A stretch of DNA of 64,000 nucleotides from Metallyticus violacea (Eukaryota; Arthropoda; Insecta; Mantodea; Metallyticidae), in contig CM060842.1 in assembly GCA_030762175.1 (NCBI GenBank), forward strand, positions 64,256,001 through 64,320,000, written 5' to 3'. The notes beneath the pieces were generated by a model, which was given only the letters and a program-made list of their open reading frames with translations, did not search any database and was not told where the DNA came from. A program made the translations under genes and the position numbers. Position 1 is the stretch's first letter, and each line of letters begins with the position of its first letter. This document shows, piece by piece, positions 38,151 to 48,892 of this stretch.

Positions 38151-40252
38151 AGCATAAGCTGATGCTTTGTGTTTCAGGAAATTCATTCCAAATGCAGTTT
38201 TGTCCCATGCAGTTCTCATTTCTTCGAGAAAAACGACTTGATAATTTTGAACTTGCTACAACAGCCTGTGCAGTCTTTTTTACATCCTTTAAATTCAAGT
38301 ATTGGTGCCGCCAACAAATGACAAAGCGGATGAAAATCACTAAATATATCTCTTGTATTTATATAATATTTGTTTCCGACATATAAAATGCCAATCGCTA
38401 GAAAATATTTCCAGTTAACGTACCACATATATGTTATTTTAATTAAAAGAAAGGTCTCAGAATTCCCTGCTTTATTATATTTTGATACAGCATCCGGACT
38501 GTCGTCAAAATTGTAGTAAAAGAATGCTTTTTATTTATTAGATCGTAAATATATTACAAAATATTATATGGTTTCAACAAATGGGACGCATCTCGTCGAC
38601 TGTAGGGTAGACATTCACGCTACTGTGGCAGCATTAGGCACATATTAAATAACCGAATTCGGTCCCCACCCTCCTCACAGTACCTGCTGAAAGTGTTGCA
38701 AGTTTTCATTTTTATTGCTTTTTGTTGCTCGTTCTGCGGATGATTTAGAAACTCCCTCCTTCTCATGCGATATGCAGATATATCAGATATTTTTAAGACT
38801 ACTCTCATGAATAAACACACATTGCTTTCTTTTGTGTAGTTTTTTATTTTATATATAGTAAATGTATACACATACACAGAGTGAATATTTGAGCGTTATG
38901 CTAAACAACTATCAAGCTGCAAACATCTCCAACTATGGTCAGAATATGACAACTGTAAGCGGCAGATGTGGGGTAAAAAGGTCGTGATATCTGTCTCAAC
39001 TCCATCAACATTTGCTGAGACGATTTGTGTATTTTGTGCTTAAATGATTAAAGAGCTTACAGTGGTGTACAGATGTGTAATTTCCCTTAGGTACATTTGA
39101 AGAGGTTTCTTATATTCATTGGGGTTTTAACATATTGCGAATAATTAAAAAATTCAAACATTGCAAGTTAATTTTGAATCGAAATTTGGAAAAATATTAC
39201 TTAAATAAAACAAAAAGTCTAGGCAAGGTAAAAGTCATTTTCCTCAGAAAATTTTCAGCATTTTACATACATCAAGCTGCATTACGTAAAGAAGCAACTT
39301 ATCATGCGCCAAGTAATGGTCTAGACACTTTGTAAGTAATAGAGTTGAAAAATATGACATTCTATCTCGCTGTTACTGTTATATTTGTATTGTATCTTTC
39401 GATTGTCATTCGATCTTGTTATAAAAACTGCACAGGAAGTCTATAAATCAGACTCCCTGGTGTTAAAATGTTTGTGGAATCACAATAGGAACACAGAATT
39501 AGTGATAGAAAATGTTAACAAAATGTTCCTTGTATTCATCCACGGATATGTCAAGCGATGTGAAATTTGAGCGAACAGGATGTCACGAAGCGGTCAAAGC
39601 GGAACATAATGGAAAGTTGTGTCAAACAAACTCTCCAGAAACAGATATATCCAACTAGAGTCTAAGAACATTCTGAAAGGGAGAACATATACATGATGTT
39701 CCTGATTTCTTTGAACCGTTTTATCGACCGATATAACTGGACGGCTGTGTAAACCGGTACGATTGTGTTTATTAGGCTAGTGAAAAGCTTGAACACTCCC
39801 GGTATGACTCAAGTGGAATTTGGAGTGGTGAAATGTTCATAGAACTTTTTTTGAAGAAACTCTTACTAGCGAACAATGTCTTCATGTTATAAATGGTGGT
39901 TATTTAAAACTTGTAAACAATCCTCGCTTTGCCAAGATGCAGTTAATATGGCAGTAGTAAGGAGTATAACCTCATTATTCTTTACAGACGATGGAAGTTT
40001 TAAACAGACTATTTCAGGAATGGTTTGGCATTACAGAGTAGTCGCCCATCATTCGACTTTAAATCATGTGAAATCTGAGATGTTTGCTCAGCTGATCGAG
40101 CAGTTGTTTCAGAAATTGGGTATAAATCATCAGGCGTGTTCTGCATTATGTGGGCCGCTGTTGAAATGATGTGAATAGCGAAATGGTATGTATTTCTAGC
40201 AAATTTTGTAATGTAAAGCATAATAAAAGATTAGGCAACTGTTGTTCATTCT
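38151..40252. other. Gene-free stretch
   Basis: No supported gene. A reading FFEETLTSEQCLHVI near 39850 slightly recalls a DDE transposase but is not followed by further motifs. Confidence 0.35.
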
Positions 40253-40264
40253 TAAGGGGAGAAT

Positions 40265-40560
40265 TGTTGTTGATTTGATTTATTTTCGAACGCTCTTTAA
40301 CATCTGAGGCTATCAGCATCCCATTCAAATCAGGGCGTGAAACGGCCGACAAATTTTGCTCAGAGGCCTCTTCTTTCAGGCTTGAAGTTCTTTATCGTGC
40401 TGTAAATGTACGACACGGGACCCACGGCTTTACTTCCCTTCCGAAGGAAGCCATACTTAATATTTTTACGCCCGAAAAAATCCATCGATCCTGGCCAGGT
40501 TCGAACCGCGATCTTGGGTTCAGAAGGCAAGTATGGTTACCACTACACCATCAGGACCGA
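40265..40560 (-). repeat. SINE family A, complete copy
   Basis: This is the best-preserved A copy. The minus-strand head has a box-A-like TGGTGTAGTGGTAACC and a box-B-like GGTTCGAACC. The full body is present, with an AAATAAATCAAATCAACAAC tail. The flanks TAAGGGGAGAAT (40253-40264) and TAAGGGGAAAAT (40561-40572) match at 11 of 12 positions, indicating a target-site duplication. Confidence 0.93.
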
Positions 40561-40572
40561 TAAGGGGAAAAT

Positions 40573-42349
40573 GACAGGTTTATCCATGTAATGTTAAATT
40601 CACCAACTTCAGTTCCCATTTTCTCAAGGGCTATTAAAGCTAATGAAATGAAATTCTTACGGCATATAGATGCATATAATTAAAATTTGCTGATCTATTT
40701 TCACTACTATATCATGACTCTGAAGCAAATTATAAATTATCATCACCAACATTTAATTTTTTATTGTGCTAGCTCTACAACAATATCGGGAATAAGTGGT
40801 AAAAGTTTCAAAGTGATACTTACAGACCCTAAAAATGGAAACTTATGCAAAAAAGTTAGTTGTTCAATAATTGCAACCAAAATTTTGTTTGTTTGTTTTG
40901 TTTTTTTTTGAAGAAAAACTAACTTTTTGAGCAAAACACCAGCTAAATCCCTCCAAAGTTGTTAAACAACAAAGAATTATATAATGAAAAATAGGATGCC
41001 AATTTATGAAATATAACCTTTTCTATTATTCAAGACAAACCCCAGCCTTCTAGAGTAAATGATTCCTAAGATATAGAATTTTAACTGAACAAGTACTTTC
41101 CAAATTAAAAAAAATATTTCTACAGTGACATAATCAAACATTTATTAAAATACTTATAGGAACATTAATGAAAATCAAACCAAAATAAACAGAACATTTC
41201 AAATATTAAAATGGCACAAAACAAAAACACGATTTTTGGCCGTCCTTCCCTTTAATATTTCCCTTAAATTATCTGGGATGAGTGGCTTTAATCTCACCTG
41301 TATTAGCTGGTCAAAATAACGGTTTATCTTCAGCAATAAGAAGGGAATAAAAATGAACATAGCTCATATATACGCATTTTAATACTGAACTTTTCAAATA
41401 ACAATAGCTAATCATAAATTCCAAATATACCAACATAGAGTCTGTACACAATTGCTAAAATTCAATAAGGACATCCATTGCGAGATGATAAATAAATGAA
41501 AAAGTCTTTGCGGATCACAGTATTGACAGTAATATGCAGAGTGTTGTAGCAACTTGGAAATGTTGAGGGATGAAGATTAGGTTAACTGCTATAAATATAA
41601 TTAGGAATTGACTTTTAAGGCAATTAGAATTTATTGCAAGTCCTGCTTTAAAAACAGATATGAATTAAACTAAATCTTATCCTTTGATAGGATACGGTAT
41701 TTTAAGTTTTCATATCCAACATTTTTAGTTGGGTGTATTTTCTTACTACATCTGTGGATTTTCTGTTAAGATAAACACAGAAAGCTCCGTACCGTATACC
41801 TTTCCGTTTTGCTTTAATTAGTCCATTGCGACATGCAGTTCGACCCTGCATACTTTAAAAACTGTACATATCTAAATAGAACCCTGTAGAATTTCTCACC
41901 ATTTTTAGCAGCATCATGACGGACGGTATGCATATCTCCCTGTTTTGTCCGCTTCGTGTGTTTTGGAATGCACCCTCGGTTGTTAGGGATATTTTATTGT
42001 GCGCGCACACACACTGACCAAAAAATACGACCGGTAAACTCTCTTCCTCTGGCCGACTATAAATTATAATACGAATACCAGTAAAGTAACAAGAGTTTGA
42101 CAACAAAACGTAAATTATTATGCAGATAGGACCATATGGAATGACATGAATGATATTGGGGAAAGAATGATGTGCAGGAGAATGCAATGAATTAATATTG
42201 TTCTTTCTAGACGAGGAGCGTCTTAATTTCATGCGGTCTTAAAGTGAATGGGACAAAATAGAAAACACTAGGAGTGCTCCCTTTCAGTTTCACATACGGG
42301 ATTGTTTTTGAGTTGTTTAGCTATACAGTGCTATTTATCCTTGCAAATC
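40573..42349. other. Gene-free AT-rich stretch
   Basis: No supported gene. A minus-strand 125-codon frame (41855-42232) shows no recognisable domain. Confidence 0.4.
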
Positions 42350-42960
42350 CACGGCTTTGCATCACCTAAATGTCAGATTTTAGAAAACCAAAGAGATGTA
42401 AATCAAAAGGTGCAAGACCAGGGCACCGAAGTTTAGTGCTTTCCTCTCGGTTGTCATGATGAAGATGAAAAAGAACAACTTCGGTCATATTTTTGAGGGC
42501 GGATGCTCTGGAACCTTCTATTTCGAGGAGTCGTCTGCTTCACCACTATTCGAGACATTTATCAAAATAATCCAAGAGTCAGAGAAGAATGTGGCGATAG
42601 CTTTGCTGTCTGAGGGTATTGTCTTTGAGCCTTCGTTTTAGATTTCACGCTCAAAGAGATGAATCTATGATCCATTTTCATCATAATGCTGTGCGAGAAT
42701 TTGTCATTTGGTAATGAGCAAGCAGCTGTGAATAGACAACGGTTCTCTGAGTTTTATGATTAGAAGCAACGCAGAAGTCCTTAAACTTTCCAACTGATGG
42801 GTAAACTAACTGCCAACAAGTGTATCGCTTTTATTCGCGATAAGATGTCTACACCATCATCATAGTGTGCAGCTGCCGAATAGTCAGCTATACTTCCCGA
42901 ATCGTTTCTCAATGGCAACATTCTTTTTGACTAAAAACTGACATTGCTTTATTCAACCTC
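42350..42960 (-). pseudogene. Mariner-like transposase fragment
   Basis: On the minus strand, with frameshifts, one reads HKTQRTVVYSQLLAHYQ (near 42770, matching the HKTxRxxxSxxLLxRY linker of mariners). Further on come VKSKTKAQ and then VLFHLHHDN, holding the second catalytic Asp. A little later CPGLAPFDLHLFGFLK matches the SPDLAPSDFHLFGPLK block with the third Asp. About 20 residues between the last two motifs are deleted. A GGTGAGATCATTATTTGTGG word near 43172-43191 (minus) may be the element's 5' end. The ends are not defined. Confidence 0.65.
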
Positions 42961-44978
42961 CATTTCTTCATACATATTTCTTAAACGCCCTGAATGCTGT
43001 TTGTTTCATTTCATTTACCCAATCGTCTCCATTTTCCCTCTTCTCTCTCTGGTTTCCGAAAATATATATGGATTGCTAAATGTGATTGATGATATTTCCT
43101 CTTATGGCTAGTAGATGAGGTTTGTAAACGTCGTGTTAATTAATCCACTGAAATTACGGTATGTCCACAAATAATGATCTCACCTTGTACAAAGGTTTTG
43201 ATTTTGCTTTTTCATTGCAGTAAATATTAAATAAACTTAGGGTATAATACCCACTTCTCCCTCTCTTTAGACTTATAAGAAATGTTCTAGAAACGTTACA
43301 ATAATTATATTTATAATATGTATATAGTGAACCGTTTGGTTTCTATTGAAATTGCCCTAAACTAGTAATTGTCCAAGGTAAAATAGTTTTAAAAAACATT
43401 AATATGTAATGTATCGTATTTTACTGAAACTGGGTTGTAATATTTATCTTATTGCACCAGCTATTTTCCATTAGTCCAATTTTGCTAGCGTAATGCATTA
43501 AAAACATGAAATATATTTTAAAATCTGTAGATGAACAGATATGCAACTGTAACTCAAGTACACCTATCTTTTCTGTTTCAGGGTTAAGCAGCAAGAAGCG
43601 TTAGAGGAGCTAGGAATTAAGGTAAGGCGACATGCCATTCTTGTAAGATTTCCTTATACCAGAAATAGAAAGATTTCAGGAAAGAAGTTCATACATATGT
43701 ACAGAACATAGTTTATACATGGGAAACAGTATAAATGGCATATAATACTCCTGAATAATAGTACATTCCAAGCCTGTTTTATAACAATGATTACATCTCT
43801 TTTAGTAAGTTATGTCATGTTAATGTTACAATATTAAAGATATACAACTCTCGCCTTGTTTTACCACTTCAACACTATACACTCCTTTTCAAGAGAACGT
43901 CTTTTAGAGGAACAATAGTTTCAACTATCTTAAACAAGTCCAGGACCAATCTTTTGAATACTGTTCTAACATATTGGCCAAATTTCTTCTCTTTAGGAAA
44001 TATCTGCCTTCAGACCCTTTGTAATCCACTCTAAACTTATCAGAAAGAAATATATTTAACAACAAAAGCCTATTCAAGCTTATTCGTATACACAAGTAGG
44101 ATATTAATTATATGGATGGTTAGAGTTTGTTTGCCAACATCTGTAGAAAATGTCCTATGTACATATTTTGGTTCGAGCTACATATTCATGCACATTCACC
44201 TTTCCAACTTAGGTGAGGACACGTAACACTGCCTTATGTACCTCGAATATTAGTTATTATATGTAGTTTTATTCAAATGTAAAATAAAATCCTTTGGCAA
44301 TTTTTATGTTCACTGAACTGCAGTCACTGTATGTGAAACTTTAAAAATGTTAACTGAGAAGAAAACCCTGTACGCGATATTTTCAATGTTGATCTGAAAT
44401 TAACATGTGCTTAATTAAATGTTACAGCATTGCACACTGTACTCGATCCCTTGTAAGTAGCCTATAAGTAATATTGGTGAAGAAACAGTTCTTGCATGTC
44501 TGATGTCCATCTGTATTTAGAAACAAAATTTCGTGGATAGTATTTGAAAACTGAAAGAGAAGCAATAACATAATTAGCCACACTATCTTATATCCCATTT
44601 CTCTTCTTTATCCTTAATTTGTATGCTATGTACTATTATTGAATATTTCACTTTGAAGTATATTGCTCCTCAACACATCACATCACAACACTGTTAATAG
44701 CTTTCTGGTTATACGCGCTGTTGAAGGGCGAGCTTTTGATACCGAACAAAATGTGGCAGTGAAGTCCGGAACAAGCAAAGTGAGCCAAAATATTCACCGA
44801 TTAGGAACAGGAGCAGCCCCGTACAACTTGAATCTTAACGCACCATCACTAACAAGGCGGAAGTTTCTTATTTCCTTCAAACTTGCATCTTGGGCATTAG
44901 TCGAGTGGTCTTGAAGATCTGAGGAGAAGCGCAATCGTCAAGCAATCAGTTTTGGGTCTACCAGACATGGAGCAGTTC
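42961..44978. other. Region between mariner fragment and LRR exon
   Basis: Apart from the candidate exon at 43582-43621 no gene is visible. The 44540-44978 part should contain the 3' untranslated region of the LRR gene. A minus-strand AATAAA-type signal (TTTTATT on the plus strand near 44270) is a possible polyadenylation site. Confidence 0.4.
43582..43621 (+). CDS. Candidate 40-nt internal exon
   Basis: A strong acceptor, CTATCTTTTCTGTTTCAG, precedes the 40 bases. A consensus donor, AAG followed by GTAAGG, ends them. In the frame that accepts two bases from an upstream exon it reads as one completed codon plus VKQQEALEELGIK, a charged, helix-prone segment. The candidate exon at 26094-26110 supplies exactly the right phase, giving a 19-residue open reading that begins with Met. 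I cannot name the protein. Both splice sites and the frame support it, but it is short and unconfirmed. The minus-strand LRR exon begins about 1.4 kb downstream, so the two genes would overlap or be nested. Confidence 0.45.
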
Positions 44979-46067
44979 TCATCTACTACATATTACTATA
45001 AGCAATGGCGTTGTTAGCACTCCAATAGTTGAAGAAAGTGATGTCGGGCTGCCTGAGTCTGCAGGTCTCTTAGCCGCTTCCAGGTTTCCTCTCGTCACTT
45101 GTTCCTGGCAGCGTCCAATGGCATCCAAGTCCAGTCCACTCATTGGTTTGCCATTTACCTCAAGGGGCGATATACAAAAGTTCTTGCTTCGAAAGTCGAC
45201 GCCGGTCGTGTCATTTGCCAGAGGGCTCTCTAGAAGGGTGTGGATATGGCAGTCGCAGGGGAAGTGATTATCTACGACACTCACAACTTCGACTCCCTGG
45301 ATCACCACAGCACTGGGCAGTGGAGTTTCGAGAAGATGGTTCCCATGGAAGTGAATGATTCTAATGCGATGAGCGGCAGTGAGATGCAATTCTTGTATCG
45401 CATCTATTTTGTTGTTTTTGAGGCTGAGTATTCCGATCTGCGTCATGCCGTCGAAGGCACCTGCTCTGATAACGCCCAGGTCAGACTCTTGGATTGCTAA
45501 CACGTGAACGTGACTCAGTCCACGAAAGGTGTGAGGTTTTAAGGACGTAAGGTCCATGAAAGCTAGCTTGAGGACTCCTACTGTATCCAGTCCGCTGAAG
45601 GCATCTGGTTCAACGGAACGAATTCCAGACGGGAATATTAGACGTTCAACGTTGGTAAGGCCCGAAAAGGCGGAGCTATCTACGCGATGCAGAGGATTGT
45701 TGTTGAGGAGTAAAAGTCGAACGTTGGATGTGCCAGCGAAGGCGTAACCTTCCACCCTCTGTATGCGGTTGTGGCCAAGGAGAATCGTTGATATGTTTTG
45801 CAAGCCCGCGAAGGCAAACTGGGCGACTGTAGTGAGAGGAGTATGCTGGATAGAGAGCTCTCGCAGCCGCGGAAGACCTCGGAAGGCGAAGGGCTTTATG
45901 ATGGAGATATTGTTGCCGTCCAGCGACAGCTTCTTAAGTCCACGAAGCCCAGCGAAGGCGTCGCTCTTGATGATGGGGAAGTGGTTCTTGGTGAGAGACA
46001 GATGCTCCACTGTGGGCGGCAGCGACTTGATTGGGATCTCCGTCAGTCCTCCGGTGTTGCACAGTAC
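44979..46067 (-). CDS. Leucine-rich-repeat surface protein, terminal exon
   Basis: The exon starts after an acceptor, TTGTGTTATGCAG, and reads 362 residues to a TGA. It opens with CNTGGLTEIP, the end of a cysteine-rich N-terminal LRR cap, so the signal peptide and first cysteines must lie in upstream exons. About ten 24-residue LRRs follow (pattern LxxLxLxxNxIxxIxxxAFxGLxx). Next comes a C-terminal cap with four cysteines, starting NHFPCDCHIHTLL. After it are a Ser/Thr-rich linker (SGSPTSLSST) and a short hydrophobic end, IGVLTTPLLIVICSR. That end fits a GPI-attachment signal better than a transmembrane helix, since no cytoplasmic domain follows. Such proteins usually act outside the cell in adhesion or as co-receptors. 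The exact gene is not identified. The other frames opposite it are shadows. Confidence 0.92.
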   Translation of the reverse strand, partial: VLCNTGGLTEIPIKSLPPTVEHLSLTKNHFPIIKSDAFAGLRGLKKLSLDGNNISIIKPFAFRGLPRLRELSIQHTPLTTVAQFAFAGLQNISTILLGHNRIQRVEGYAFAGTSNVRLLLLNNNPLHRVDSSAFSGLTNVERLIFPSGIRSVEPDAFSGLDTVGVLKLAFMDLTSLKPHTFRGLSHVHVLAIQESDLGVIRAGAFDGMTQIGILSLKNNKIDAIQELHLTAAHRIRIIHFHGNHLLETPLPSAVVIQGVEVVSVVDNHFPCDCHIHTLLESPLANDTTGVDFRSKNFCISPLEVNGKPMSGLDLDAIGRCQEQVTRGNLEAAKRPADSGSPTSLSSTIGVLTTPLLIVICSR

Positions 46068-48635
46068 CTGCATAACACAACATTGTAACATATTAGACCT
46101 CAGTTCAAAACCCTAGTCATTAACTTTCATGTATTAACGCCATCGTCACGTATGAAAGGAACTGTAAACATCTTAAAAGTTTCACACCTTTAGCAAACAA
46201 AAATTTTTAAATTAAAATTAAATTCATTGCTCCTATCGAGTGCTAATAGATCAATATATAATGTTACGAAACAGAATAATGGTTCTAGCTATTTCATCAC
46301 CAGATGAAATAATTTAATATTAAAGTGCATTTTGTACATGGCTGCATTTGAATTTGACTTTGAGCTTTGATAGCTTATGTAATCGACTTGCACATCATTT
46401 TCCAGCAAGATAATTTTTCCAATAGAGTCTTTACATTAAAGAAAGTAGTTTTATATGATTTCATAACTATGCTGACGCACAAATCTGAGGGAAAAGGCCA
46501 CACGGATTAAACAGTAAGCACTAAAAATGGGAAAAGATTGTTCTTACAGCTAATTTTTTTAAGATCCTTATTTGTACTTAAATTATATCCGTCCACTTAA
46601 CATACCAGCGTTAATAGTTACATCTGAATAGTAAAGTTTAAAAGAAATAACTCATATTTGTTGTAGAAAAAGTAGTTAAAACGTCTTGCCAAAAACATAG
46701 TTTTCCAAACATTGTATAAAATCTAGGTATATGGAGTAAATTATTTTATGAGCGTCTTTTAAGTTTGTTTGATAATCTTGTTTCAGATTTTCGTTTTAGT
46801 ACTTTTGAGTATCCCATTCATATACTTTCATTTCATTCCCTATACTATCAAGATCATCATTGATGACTTGGCCATAGAATAAGTAGCGGGAAAAAGTGGA
46901 CAAATATAAGTTGCTCCTGAGATATTTTGGTAACATTTGACTCTGGAGATTTCAAAGGAAATTTCTTCACATTTAATGTTTATGGTTATACATAGTCTCC
47001 TAATACCCCTTATGGTTTGTATGAAGTCAGAATAATTGGTGAATATTCGGTTTCGAAATATTGGTTACTAAAGTGAACAAAACGTTGTTTGTGGTCGGCT
47101 GGTGAACACAATACATTTCGGATTACCTCATTTTGCACATTCAGCCTTTTTCAAATCATATTCTTATCACTTCCAAAATTAATCATCCGAAGGGAATATG
47201 AAACGCAACCCCGAAAACATTCTGAATTATTCGTAGAATTATTAACTGCGTTTTACTAAGAATAAATTATGTAATAATAATAGTAATAATAATGTTACAT
47301 AAAAACTAATTAAGATTATTTTAAGGAGTTGCAAAATTGAGAAGTTTGCCGAACTTTAAGAAATCCTGAATAAAGTAAAAATTTGTAATTCATGCATAAA
47401 AATTTACACAGAACATTTAACCTCCCAAGTTAAATAGTTTTGAAATGATAGCTTTTACCTTTTTGCTTCCAGTTTCTCCCTTCATGCTTATGCACTTACA
47501 TACAATTAAATCATTATACATGTATTGTAGGTTTTTTATTTTCAATTTGTTTTTAGTTGTTAAAGATACGTAGAGGGGAAAATAGAAAATTAAGATAAGG
47601 TTTTTACTTTTTGGTACACAGATTGTGAAAAGCCTACATAAAAGTTTTTCACTTGAATTTAGTAATATCTATTTGAGATATTTCTATTTTTTTAAAAAAA
47701 TAAATCTTAATGAAAGCTAGTTCTTCCACAAAATACATTATTTGCAAACTAAAATTAGTCATTGTACCCTTAAGACTGTGATGAGCAAAAATTAATATAA
47801 ATTTTATTAGTTAAGTTTTAAAAAATATTTTAGTGCCAGTAAGAATAACAGCTTACAAAAAAAAATTTTTTTTCTTAAGACTTAATAAAAAAAACTTTTT
47901 AAGAACTGTATTTGAAGTCTTCATTCCAACTACCCTGTCTCCTTGCCTCATATGATTCAGTTTTTTTTCTCTGTTTTCCTTGGCTTTTGATTTCTTATAG
48001 TAAACTTTGCAAATAAGTATAATGTATACAGAGTTATATATAGAACAGCATATATTAGCGACTGAGTGCACATGAATGCTCCTATACTAAACAAAAATCT
48101 CATTCAGAAAACTAAAGGAACGGAATCAAAATACGCTACAAGGAATAGGAGCAAGAATTGGAAAGCAAATTACTAAGACAGACACTTGAATAAGGATGAA
48201 ATATTTACAAACAAATATATCATAACTAATAAAGAAATACCCTCTAAGCCACTTAATATAGCATCGGTCTGTCATCCAGTTTTCTTCCAAAACTATTTGT
48301 GGCTGTATATGGCTGTTCATTCACAGATATTTTGCAAGTAAAAATAAATTGAAGATTCATTTTGAAGCATTTGAATAGTAAAGGATCGTTCAGGTTGACT
48401 CATAAGATAAAGCTTGAATTCTTATTCCGGAGGTCAAGGTCGACTAATCTGACTGAGGTTTACCCTTATTTCTCTCAGTTAATTTAAAAATTGCGGGCCA
48501 ATGTTTACCTGCCACGCATTCACCTTCCACTTCTTCATTTATTTCCATTTCATCTCTCTGTCTCTGTGTTTGCGATGTCATCGAGGCGACCCTGACATAG
48601 GATGGACCATCCATTCGGGATCCTCTCAACCGACA
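46068..48635 (-). other. Intron of the LRR gene (proximal part)
   Basis: The sequence upstream of the LRR exon on the minus strand begins with the acceptor at 46068-46080 and is AT-rich, with no second LRR exon found. The upstream exon with the signal peptide may lie further right or outside the window. Confidence 0.5.
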
Positions 48636-48892
48636 AGGGTGGCCGAGGTCGTTAAGGCGCGGACCCGTGAGCGAGAGATTTGGAATTCGAATCCCACTAG
48701 GATCGTCCTCCCTGATTGGGATTTTTTCCAAGTTTTCCTCAGTCCTCATAAATAGCAAATGCCAGGGAGGTACCCTAAACTTAGGCCCCGAATGCTTCCT
48801 TCCTTAAAATCCTTTTCCAATTTACCATTTTATCTCTGTATCATCAGTGTCCACCGCCTGTGGTACCTTAGTAATAAAAACGAGCATTAAAA
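48636..48892 (+). repeat. SINE family B copy
   Basis: A tRNA-like head reads GGTGGCCGAGGTCGTTAAGG, with a box-B-like AATTCGAATCCC. It is followed by the B body (CCTCAGTCCTCATAAATAGC, GGGAGGTACCCTAAACTTAG) and an end AACGAGCATTAAAAAA. No convincing target duplication is visible. The open frames on both strands over it are incidental. Confidence 0.88.

Noticed and set aside
39840..40170. FFEETLTSEQCLHVI reading resembling a DDE transposase
   Set aside because: A single weak motif, with no second or third catalytic block in order.
41290..41370. Minus-strand exon-like segment before ACAG/GTGAG
   Set aside because: The acceptor is weak and the open reading very short. The frame read past the donor has no recognisable family.
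45143..46116. Several plus-strand frames over 60 codons
   Set aside because: They lie opposite the LRR exon and mirror its regular repeats, so they are shadows.
48505..48635. Minus-strand open segment rich in Glu/Gln ending at a CAG/GTAAAC donor
   Set aside because: It sits directly against a SINE B head, has no clear acceptor and resembles low-complexity sequence.
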